Position numbers and translations under genes: made by a program. Below are positions 1 through 7,300 of a stretch of DNA of 8,137 bases, piece after piece. The notes beneath the pieces were generated by a model that searched no databases, was not told where the DNA came from, and saw only the letters and a list, made by a program, of their open reading frames with translations. Each line of letters opens with the position of its first letter. Positions within the stretch are counted from its first letter, which is position 1. Source of the stretch: CAJXTB01 sp047626195 (GTDB lineage: Bacteria; Myxococcota_A; UBA796; GCA-2862545); the NCBI GenBank assembly GCA_047626195.1, contig JBLHSN010000275.1, positions 1-8,137 on the forward strand, read 5' to 3'.

Positions 1-293
1 CCTTCTTGGTCTTTCAGGGGGTGTGTCTGACCTGGGTGTTCTTCCGGGCCAACACCCTCGGCGACGCCATGACTGTCTTGTGGCGGATTGCGACGCTGGC
101 AGATGGTGGCCGACCCAATACGTTCATGACCGTCTTTGCCCTCGGCTGTGTGCTTCTCGGAGGCGGCATCTTGGCCGTCGCTCCGCGCGCGGAACAGTCG
201 TCGTGGCGTTGGTGGCTCGCCGGTGGCGTCGGCGTTCAGGCCATCGTCTTGTTTGGCGCAACCAGCAGTGAGTTTATCTACTTTGTCTTCTGA
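1..293 (+). CDS. MBOAT family O-acyltransferase, C-terminal fragment (5' end outside window)
   Basis: This is the last 96 or so residues of a multi-pass membrane protein, open from the left edge and ending at TGA 291-293. The segment CLTWVFFRA, followed by two more hydrophobic helices and the terminus EFIYFVF, matches the C-terminal end of AlgI/DltB-like MBOAT proteins, which often finish with FIYFQF. Such proteins pass an acyl group, usually acetyl, across the inner membrane for O-acylation of an extracytoplasmic polysaccharide. The catalytic histidine region lies upstream of the window and cannot be checked. The next gene starts 10 bp later and encodes an SGNH-like protein, the usual partner, which supports the call. 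The substrate cannot be told from this piece. Confidence 0.85.
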   Translation, partial: FLVFQGVCLTWVFFRANTLGDAMTVLWRIATLADGGRPNTFMTVFALGCVLLGGGILAVAPRAEQSSWRWWLAGGVGVQAIVLFGATSSEFIYFVF

Positions 294-303
294 AACCCGA
301 GCC

Positions 304-1236
304 ATGCTTGTGAAGATGGCGGCCTTCGTGGCGGTCAATCTCGTTGTGATTTGGGGAGCTGGGCTCGCCCTTGAACCACTCGCTCTGCGCTTTGACTATA
401 ACGTACCGAAAGTACGCGAGATGATGGCCTTAGAGGAGCAGTCCTTCGACACCCTTGTCCTTGGAAACTCCGTTGCCCAGCAGTCCTTCGACCCTACCGT
501 CGTGGACCCCATCGCTGGCACGAGCTCGTACAATCTAGCCTCTGGCGGACAGGGCTTCTTGTCGGCCGAGCTCATTCTTCGGCAGTACCTGCGGCACAAT
601 CAGGCTCCGGAGCGCGTGGTTATCGGCGTCTTCGTCAATCGCTTTTCGGATGCTGCATCTTTGTCGTCTGAGATCTGGACATGGCTGGAGCCGCCAGAGC
701 GGGCGCTGTACCGCGAGCGATACCGCGTGTACGAAGAGTCCAGGGTTCCTCTGTCGTTCCCGGTGTTCAACGCGGTCCCCGCATTCCGCTACCGGAAGTC
801 ACTCGACGAAGGGGTCAAGTACTTGGTCGCGGGCGACACCCGAGTGGCCGAGTACCACCGCGGATTCTTAGCAACTCGCTACCACCTCAACGGTCCGCCA
901 CATCTGGACCCGATCAAAGCGGTACTCGACGCCGAGGGTCTACAGCGAGTCATTGACGTGGCGACTCAGGCCGGTGCAGACGTGTTGTTGTACGAGCCAC
1001 CAAGTCACCCCGGTCTGTCGGACTTGACGCCTGCACGGTCGGAAATTTTGGTCGAACTTGAGCAGTTGGTGCGTGACAACCCACGCGTCTTGACCTTTCA
1101 GAGCTTCAACGATGACAGCGGGCTGACCTACTCTCATCAAGACTGGTCGGGAACCAATCACCTGACTGTTGGTGCCGCTGAGCGTTTGTGTATCGAGCAG
1201 CTTGGCCCTTGGTTAACGGGCTTCGTCAGCGAGTGA
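304..1236 (+). CDS. SGNH/GDSL-like membrane-anchored protein, partner of the MBOAT acyltransferase
   Basis: This 310-residue protein has one N-terminal hydrophobic helix (about residues 5-24) that would anchor it with the main domain outside the inner membrane. Block I is LVLGNSVAQQSFDP with candidate nucleophile Ser56. A glycine block follows at NLASGGQG (77-84) and an Asn-containing strand at VIGVFVNRF (N112). The C-terminal block is GTNHLTVGAA with His286. In SGNH enzymes an Asp usually sits three residues before this His; here that position is Gly283 and the nearest acid is Asp280. By family role it would take acyl groups exported by the MBOAT protein and place them on a polysaccharide, or act as a periplasmic esterase. 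ATG 304 is chosen because it lies just behind the MBOAT stop and begins at the anchor helix. An in-frame start at 136 would overlap the MBOAT gene by over 150 bp. No strong ribosome site is visible, so coupling to the upstream gene is likely. The gene ends tail to tail over the glycosyltransferase. Confidence 0.8.
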   Translation: MLVKMAAFVAVNLVVIWGAGLALEPLALRFDYNVPKVREMMALEEQSFDTLVLGNSVAQQSFDPTVVDPIAGTSSYNLASGGQGFLSAELILRQYLRHNQAPERVVIGVFVNRFSDAASLSSEIWTWLEPPERALYRERYRVYEESRVPLSFPVFNAVPAFRYRKSLDEGVKYLVAGDTRVAEYHRGFLATRYHLNGPPHLDPIKAVLDAEGLQRVIDVATQAGADVLLYEPPSHPGLSDLTPARSEILVELEQLVRDNPRVLTFQSFNDDSGLTYSHQDWSGTNHLTVGAAERLCIEQLGPWLTGFVSE

Positions 1237-2301
1237 GCGCCACAGCTGTGCGAGCTGCCGGTGAACAGCTGCGTGTGTGTACACCTCGCGAACCAAGGTG
1301 TTGGCGTTGGCGCCAGTAGTGCCGACCGTCTCTGCTGTGAGGGCGTTCAGGGTCTCGGCGAGGGCCTCTGGCTTGCCCACGGGGACCACCCAGCCATTGT
1401 GTCCATGTCGGACGACTTCAGGCATTGCGCCCACCGGGGTCACAACGCTTGGCATGCCTGAGACCATGGATTCGAGCAGCGTCATTGGGAATCCCTCGGT
1501 GTACGAGGGCAGTACCAAGACGTCCGACTTTGCGTAGTATTCCCACACCTCCTCGGTCGCGACTGGGCCAATGAGATGGACGCGTTGGGCCAGATCGGGG
1601 TCGGCGATGCGGTTGCGAACGTCTTGTTCGCACGAGCTGCCGTCGCGGTCATTCATCCATCGTCCCACGATAAACAGGTCCAGGTTGGGAGTGTGCTTGA
1701 GTGCATCTAGCAGGTCAACAATGCCCTTCGCTCGCTGGATATTGCCAAGAAACAGTAAGCGGATGCGCCGGGCGCTGAGCGGCGGTCTGTCGGGGAGGGG
1801 CCGTGCAGCGATGCTGTTGGGCAGGACCGCGACATTGGTCAGTCCAATGGACTCAGCGCTGGCTCGGCTCCCGGCACCAAGGGTGATGACGCTGTCGACC
1901 TTGCGCAAGATCCGCTTGGAGAGTCCCGGACGGGCAGTCAACCGGGCGGCGTCACCATGAATATGGACGGCCGTTGCCACACCCGATGCACGGGCCATCC
2001 GCAGACCGGGAGCGTCACGCAGTAGGGGACGTGGGTGTCCGGTCGAGCAGACGTGGAGGACCTGTGGTCGATGCTGTAGCAGGGCATCTGCGACGCCGAA
2101 CAGGCCATGGGCACCCTTACGTACTTTCCGTAGCAGCGATGCCTTGTCGCCACCGGCACGTGTTCCGTACGACATGTCGACAAGGCGAATGTCGAACTCT
2201 TGTGCCAGCTCCGAGTGCACCACATTGTAGGTCCAGGTCGCGATTCCGCCTGTAGGTGGAGGCAGAGGGGCTTGAAGCAGGACGCGGATGCGGTCAGACA
2301 C
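1213..2301 (-). CDS. Glycosyltransferase family 4 (GT-B fold)
   Basis: The protein is 362 residues from GTG 2301. The N-terminal Rossmann half opens with RVLLQAPLPPPTGGIATWT, a typical GT4 start with the glycine pair at 18-19, and carries HIHGD at 113-117. The C-terminal half has LFLGNIQRAKGI (Lys192, expected to contact the donor phosphates) and the EX7E motif in YTEGFPMTLLES (Glu269 and Glu277). Late in the sequence comes PVGAMPEVVRHGHNGWVV, the usual nucleotide-sugar-binding end. It should be a retaining, cytoplasmic, NDP-sugar-dependent transferase; donor and acceptor cannot be told. GTG 2301 has a weak GAGAG four bases upstream and places the first strand normally. A TTG at 2343 would add 14 residues without a visible ribosome site. 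The TAA at 1213-1215 lies inside the SGNH gene. The acyltransferase pair next door suggests a role in surface polysaccharide synthesis, which is an inference from context. Confidence 0.9.
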   Translation of the reverse strand: MSDRIRVLLQAPLPPPTGGIATWTYNVVHSELAQEFDIRLVDMSYGTRAGGDKASLLRKVRKGAHGLFGVADALLQHRPQVLHVCSTGHPRPLLRDAPGLRMARASGVATAVHIHGDAARLTARPGLSKRILRKVDSVITLGAGSRASAESIGLTNVAVLPNSIAARPLPDRPPLSARRIRLLFLGNIQRAKGIVDLLDALKHTPNLDLFIVGRWMNDRDGSSCEQDVRNRIADPDLAQRVHLIGPVATEEVWEYYAKSDVLVLPSYTEGFPMTLLESMVSGMPSVVTPVGAMPEVVRHGHNGWVVPVGKPEALAETLNALTAETVGTTGANANTLVREVYTHAAVHRQLAQLWRSLADEAR

Positions 2302-2333
2302 TGGGCTCTCGCTTGTAGGACGACTTGCTAACC

Positions 2334-2351
2334 GACTGACCAAGACTAACG
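2334..2351. promoter_or_regulatory. Short direct repeat between divergent genes
   Basis: GACTGACC (2334-2341) and GACTAACG (2344-2351) are near copies one helical turn (10 bp) apart. A related CTAACC lies just before them at 2328-2333. They sit in the 86-bp gap between the divergent glycosyltransferase (start 2301) and the membrane protein gene (start 2388), where both promoters must lie. An operator is possible. The match is short and could be chance, and I could not place convincing -35/-10 boxes. Confidence 0.2.
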
Positions 2352-2387
2352 CCGTTCACCGCAATACTCGGGCCGTGTGGAGGCGCC

Positions 2388-3044
2388 GTGGATTTAGTCG
2401 AGTGGGGCCGCGCTAAGCAGATTGGAGCGGTGGGTGTGGTCGTGTTCTTGGTGTGGCTTGTGGGCATGGTGTTCATGGCCATTCGCCAGCCGGAGCCATA
2501 CGCCGGGGTTTGGCTGCTCGTCGTGGAGATGGCTTTCACGGGTCGGGCGGTGAACATTGCCCACGGTGTTCGCGATGGGTATTCCACGTCATTCCTTTTC
2601 TTCCAGTGTGGCTTGCAAGACGTAGCGCTGTTGCTTTGCGCTTGGCCGGGTGTGGTCTTGGGCGAGTCCGCAGCACAGCGCATTCCCATTGTTGGTGGCT
2701 GGGTCAGTGGATGGCACGAGACTGCCAAGACGCATCAAGCATGGATGGACCGCTTTGGCGTCATTGGCCTGATTGTATTCGTCTTCTTTCCCTTTTGGAG
2801 CACCGGTGTGCTGGTGGGCGGTGCGATTGGAAAGCTCATGGGCATGCGCACGGCGCCGCTGCTCATCACCTGTTTGCTCTCGCACATCGCAAGCGTGGTC
2901 AGTCTGCTGTGGTTTTTCGACTTGGTCGCTAGCTTTTCGGATGCTCTCGATTCAGGATTCATGGTGTATTTGCCGTGGATGGTGCTGGGTACGCTCGCCA
3001 GCGTGTGGGTGCTGCTGCGCGTGGTCAAGGCGGTGCGCAAATGA
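2388..3044 (+). CDS. Small multi-pass membrane protein, Sm_multidrug_ex-like
   Basis: This 218-residue, very hydrophobic protein has segments at about 12-31, 38-58, 67-92, 125-150, 155-180 and 190-212. Its best diagnostic stretch is FGVIGLIVFVFFPFWSTG (123-140) followed by GGAIGKLMGMR. It resembles the family called putative small multi-drug export protein (COG2426, Sm_multidrug_ex), where a P-x-P-x-TG loop precedes a glycine-rich helix and GLR. Here the second proline is replaced (PFWSTG). The transport role in the family name is poorly established, so no substrate is proposed. The GTG start at 2388 is set by a clear GGAGG at 2379-2383. The gene diverges from the glycosyltransferase and its TGA overlaps the ATG of the next gene (ATGA, 3041-3044), so the two are probably cotranslated. 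Confidence 0.75.
   Translation: MDLVEWGRAKQIGAVGVVVFLVWLVGMVFMAIRQPEPYAGVWLLVVEMAFTGRAVNIAHGVRDGYSTSFLFFQCGLQDVALLLCAWPGVVLGESAAQRIPIVGGWVSGWHETAKTHQAWMDRFGVIGLIVFVFFPFWSTGVLVGGAIGKLMGMRTAPLLITCLLSHIASVVSLLWFFDLVASFSDALDSGFMVYLPWMVLGTLASVWVLLRVVKAVRK
3027..3033 (+). promoter_or_regulatory. Ribosome binding site for the gene starting at 3041
   Basis: AAGGCGG ends seven bases before ATG 3041, inside the end of the upstream coding region. It matters because it supports 3041 as the true start of the following interrupted gene. The later ATG at 3119 has no such site. Confidence 0.5.
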
Positions 3045-3393
3045 CCACGCAGTCTCCGTTTGAGGCCCCGGAAACGCCCGAGATAGGCGATGACTGGCGC
3101 AAGCCGGTGTCCTGACTGATGAAGTTGGGGGCGGTTGAGCTGTTCGCAATGTCCCTGTTGTTCGCCATCGTCCCACTCCTGCTGGTCTTGCTCACAGACG
3201 TGGTTTTTGACCTTGGATGGCTGGGCAAGCTCGCGTTGGTTTCGCTATGTTGGATGGTGGTTACCGCCCTTCCGGTATCTGTTCTGTGGGTCTGGCCGAT
3301 GTGTACGGCGCAATCGACGAAGTTGCCAAGCGCTACCCCGAGCGAATGGCCGCTATTAAGCTTCGTATCGAGGCTGCAAACGCCGACGATTAG
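3041..3393 (+). pseudogene. Interrupted gene for a small two-helix membrane protein
   Basis: The reading frame from ATG 3041 (ATGA overlap with the previous gene, ribosome site at 3027-3033) gives a hydrophilic 24-residue start, MTTQSPFEAPETPEIGDDW and onward, then TGA at 3113-3115. The same frame then gives two hydrophobic helices: FAMSLLFAIVPLLLVLL, and a second from KLALVSLCWMVVTALPVSVL. From about 3286 the protein-like signal moves to another frame: GLADVYGAIDEVAKRYPERM, then a charged helix ending ANADD and TAG 3391-3393. One extra G in the GGG at 3288-3290 would join both parts as VLWGLADVYG. With that base the gene would be exactly 118 codons including the stop, and its stop would overlap the neighbour's stop. 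Left unrepaired, the frame from ATG 3119 runs to 3505, 116 bp into the next gene, with an atypical tail. It may be a decayed gene, a sequence error, or (less likely) two reinitiating ORFs. I do not recognise the family. Confidence 0.6.
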
Positions 3394-4328
3394 CGGTGCG
3401 GTAAATCGGCCAGTACCTGGCGCGAAGCTGCATCCGCCGGAACCAACGACCGACAGATATCATCGGCAATGGAGCCGCTCTGTGGCCACTCGGTCGTGCA
3501 CATGAGCGCGGCTGTCTGACGACCATCCGCGGATGTCGCGGTTACCGCATGCGGCGCTTCGGTGATGTGAAGCTCGGCGTCTTCGGCGGTCGGATAGGTG
3601 TTCAGGCGTACGGTGATGCCGAGAGACGGCCATCGTAGGGTGCCGTATTCACAGACGTCTGGGTGGTCGGGACCGGTGATGGCCCACGCTGTGCCGGGAA
3701 TAGCGATGGTGATACGCGCGGTACGAACGCGTGGCTCAAGGCTGGCGCAGATGCTTCCAATGAGCTCGTCTGCCCAAGCGGGACCCCAGCAAGACGTGGT
3801 CCACACCGCAGTCTCACCGCGGGTGACCTCAACCCAGGGTGGGGCTGGTGGCTGCCAGTCACGGGGAGCATTTTTGGGCTCTTCGGGCGGTGGAACCGAA
3901 AGACCTGGGCGAACCTGGACTCGAATGCGGTCGATTCCGGCGATGTCCAGGGCGGCGGAGCCGTCGTGTTCTGCCCAGGTCATTGCCAGGGCTTTGGGCA
4001 CGGTCCAGGTGTACTGGGTACGGTCGACGCGACTGTCGAGGCGCCAGGTATCGGGCGTGCCGGCGAGTAGAAAGAGCTCGGTCCGGGCTTGAACCAAGTC
4101 ATGGTTGGCTGCCGGTGATTCCAACACGTTCTCAATGCGCCGCTGCTCGCTGGCAGACTCGGCACATCGCTCGATGATGGCCGCCGTCTGAACCGCGAGC
4201 AGAGTCGCAGCGTCTTGGGCGCGGTCCAGCCGAACGCCAGCAGCCGTCGAACCGGGCGATAAGCGCTCGGCGACGGCTGCGGCGTCACAAGGTGCGGCAA
4301 ACGCCGCTGTCATCAACAACCACAACAT
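3390..4328 (-). CDS. Exported protein of unknown function with a duplicated cysteine-containing module
   Basis: The protein is 312 residues. It begins with a short hydrophobic stretch, MLWLLMTAAFAA, that looks like a signal peptide cleaved near residue 11-12, although it has no Lys or Arg at its start. Seven cysteines (14, 55, 180, 194, 226, 277, 292) suit an oxidising compartment. Residues 103-200 and 202-297 look like two copies of one module: each has a predicted beta-rich part and a 29-residue end carrying a Cys, then SIC-x-SL-x-P or DIC-x-SL-x-P (C194 and C292). A proline-rich linker lies at about 145-164. The pattern loosely recalls the small Mog1/PsbP-like fold, but this is only an impression. 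ATG 4328 follows the TAG of the lipoprotein gene with no gap, so translation is probably coupled and the two may share a pathway. The function is unknown. Confidence 0.7.
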   Translation of the reverse strand: MLWLLMTAAFAAPCDAAAVAERLSPGSTAAGVRLDRAQDAATLLAVQTAAIIERCAESASEQRRIENVLESPAANHDLVQARTELFLLAGTPDTWRLDSRVDRTQYTWTVPKALAMTWAEHDGSAALDIAGIDRIRVQVRPGLSVPPPEEPKNAPRDWQPPAPPWVEVTRGETAVWTTSCWGPAWADELIGSICASLEPRVRTARITIAIPGTAWAITGPDHPDVCEYGTLRWPSLGITVRLNTYPTAEDAELHITEAPHAVTATSADGRQTAALMCTTEWPQSGSIADDICRSLVPADAASRQVLADLPHR

Positions 4329-7300
4329 CTATGGGCAGGTGTAGTTTCCGAGGTTGTCGACGTTGTCCTGTGCCAGACTGTCCCACTCGGCCGACGGGTC
4401 GAAGGCGTCGACCGGGTCGATATCGCCCTGAATGACGGTGCACTTACGGACCAAGGTCTGGTTGGCTGTGGACACGCCGTTTGCGGCCCACTCCGAGCCC
4501 GGGTCGCCGCCGGTGGTGGAGCCGATGAAGTCGACGATATTGCCGTCGCACACCAAGGCCAGTCCGTCGTCACCGTTGAAGTTCAGGTTTCCAGTCTGGT
4601 CACACGAGGCTGCAGGGGTGAAGCTCGAGTTGCACAACACGAACTCGTCTCCGTTGGCCAGGGTGAGGGCGGTGAGGTCGAACGAAGAGTCGACGGTGGC
4701 GTTACCGTTGCGGTACAGGTCCACCGTGCAGCGGCTCGCATCGACGTCGCCGCCGGTTGCGTTGGTGATTTCGACCACCTTATTGCCTGCGCCAGAACCT
4801 TCGATGTAACGTGAGAAGTACAGGTTCGGATCCACGGTGACCGAAGCTACGGTGATGTTCGCGGTGGCTTCAGCGCCGAGGTCTCCGCTCACGCTCGCCG
4901 CACCCGGAGCGTCTCCAGCGGTGACGGTGAAGGTCGCCATGCGGCTTCCCTGTGCGACGGCAACGTTGTCCGGTCCGGTCAGCGGGCCCGAGTAGGTCAT
5001 GGGCACGCTGGTGGTGGCACCGGCAGGAATGTCGAGGACGAGTGTGACGTCAACCTCGGCGCCGGGAAGCACGGTGTTGTTGGCAGCGGTCAGGCTCGAC
5101 AAGTTGCGTGCGGACAGGTCGTTGTACACGCGGACCGAGGCGGTGTCCGACTCGCCGGCAATTTCGGCAGTGACGGTAGCTGGGGTATCGCTAGCGAGGA
5201 GCCCAGCAACGGTGATGTCTGCACTGCGTTGTCCGCCAGCAATCGTGACGGTTGCCGGACAGCTGATGGTTTGCGACGGCGTGCAGCTGACGAGGACGGT
5301 GACGTCGTCCGTCGTTTCGCGGGTCAGCGAGACGGTCAGGACAGTGCTGTCACCCTGTTCGACGGCCGCGTCGTCTTCGGTGATTCCGTCGAGGGATGCG
5401 TCACCGGCGATGATGTCTTCGATACCCTGCGGGAGTAGCTGGCTCTGTCCGTTGCCCCAGCGCATGACACCGCGCACGACGCTGAAGGTCTCGCCAACGC
5501 TCGGGAAGGGGTCTGCCAGGTAGGAGTGGTCGTCAACGCGAATCTCGCCGTCCAGAACGAACTGGTTGGTGGGAGCGCTGTCGCCGCCACCCGGCTCGGG
5601 GTTGATCGCTGTGACCGTTGCGCCAACAATCTGAACCCGCGTGGACTCGTTCACACCGGCTTCGGCGGTGTTCGCTTCGGCCGGAGTGAGCACGGTGTAG
5701 GCCGGGAGATTGCGGTCGGTCGCGGTGACCTCGATGGTGGCAATATCCGAGAGCTGGATTTGACCGAAGAACTCGGCGACCGTACCTTCGATGGTCACTT
5801 GGTCGCCCACGTTCGGGCGGGGGCTGAAGTCAGGCATGTACGCGTAGATGCCGCTGTTTTCAACACCGGAGTAGTCGATGGTCGCGGTGTTGGGGTCGAG
5901 CTGGAAGAAGACCCCCGCTTCGTAGGTTCCGATGACCAGCATGTCGGCCAGCACCACGGTACCGGTGACGGTTCCGTTCTTGACGTCGTAGACTTCGGCA
6001 CCGCAGGCGCCGCCTTCACTGGCGAAGTCGTCGCATGGGTCGCAGGCAGCACCAATGCCGTCACCGTCGGCGTCGAGCTGGTCAGCATTGGGTAGGCTTG
6101 GGCAGTTGTCGGTGGTGTTGTCGGTACCGTCGCCGTCAATGTCGAAGGGGTCGACCTGTTCGCACACGCTGCCGGGGTTGAGCGGGCAGGGGTCGCAGTC
6201 GTCGCCTAGGCCGTCGGCGTCAAAGTCACCCTGCACGAAGCCTTCGAGGGGCCGCGGTGGGTTGAAGATGTTGGCGCAGTTGTCTTGTGCATCGGCAATG
6301 CCGTCGCCGTCGGTGTCCATGACGTCGACGAGCGGGAAGATGACGCCGTCGCCGTCTTCGTCGTTGCGCAGAGGCTCACAAGTGGGCTCACCGGGGGGCG
6401 TACCGCAGAAGAACAGTGGGTAGGCGGAGCCGCCGGCAGCACTCTGGAGCTCACCGATGGTAATGCCTGCGTCGAGGTCCGAGCAGACGCTCTTTTCACT
6501 GCCGCAGACGTCTAGGGTGTCGCACAGGGCGCTGTCTTGTGAGGTCAGCAGCGCGCCGACAATATCGCTGTTGCCGGAGAGAATCTCGGAGCCGCGGAAC
6601 ACCGCGAGTACGTCTTCGGTGTTGGCGTCAATGACTGCTCGGTAGCGGTCGTTCACGCTACCGTCGAAGATGGTGATGTCGCCAACGAAGCCTTCAGCCA
6701 AGCGGCCCAGGGCTTGCTCGGCACCCATGGCGATCGCAGCATTCTCGGTGACCATGGCCCACTGCTCACGGTCGGTGAAGAAGTCGCCGTAGTGCGTGGT
6801 GTCCATCTCGTCCGCGCACTGCAGTTCACGCAGGAGATGGGCGGAACCCGAGGGTGTCCAGTCCGTTCCCAGAGCGATGCGCACGCCGGCGGTTGCGTAC
6901 TGGGTGACCGAAGCGGTCATGCCGTACAGGCTGATGTTGCTTCGAGGTGACCAGACGAGCTGGGCGCCTTCGCCAGCCATGATGCTGATGTCTGACGGCG
7001 TCATGCCAATGCCGTGGACGACTGCGGTGTTGGACGCGATGACGTCGCTGCCACCGTTGGCGCCCGAAGACAGGCAGCGGAACTCGTTGTTCGCTTCTGC
7101 GTCGATGCCCTCGGCAATGTGCGGCAAGTAGCTGTCATTGTTGAGGACGTTTGCACTGTCCATGTCGTAGTCACTGCAACCGGATGCGATGAGACGGCCG
7201 CTGATGTCGGACAGCGGGAAGGTCGCGTACTGGGTGCGACCGCTGCGCAGGCCTTCGTTGTCGGAGTTGCTGTCCAAGTTGCGAAGCAGACCGGCGGAAT

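Noticed and set aside
136..303. N-terminal extension of the SGNH-like protein
   Set aside because: It would overlap the MBOAT coding region and add residues that resemble no signal or domain. The start at 304 fits the gene spacing and the anchor helix.
1241..1250. 10-bp palindrome CACAGCTGTG
   Set aside because: It lies within the coding end of the glycosyltransferase and is short enough to be chance. There is no T-tract, so it is not a terminator.
3041..3121. Reassigned TGA codon in this organism
   Set aside because: The MBOAT, SGNH and Sm_multidrug_ex-like genes all end naturally at TGA, so the two TGAs within protein-like frames are better read as lesions or chance.
3382..3410. Possible terminator between the convergent genes (GCCGA and TCGGC, 19-base loop)
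   Set aside because: The stem is only 5 bp with a large loop and no T-tract.
3119..3505. A 128-residue protein from ATG 3119
   Set aside because: The first 55 or so residues are believable, but the tail runs 116 bp into the convergent gene and looks unlike protein. A frame change near 3288 and an end at 3393 explain it better.
5526..6095. Long open frame on the + strand (189 codons) inside the lipoprotein gene
   Set aside because: It is an antisense shadow. The opposite strand has recognisable OB-like and DxDxDG domains, and this translation shows only low-complexity Val/Gly/Asp runs produced by that coding.
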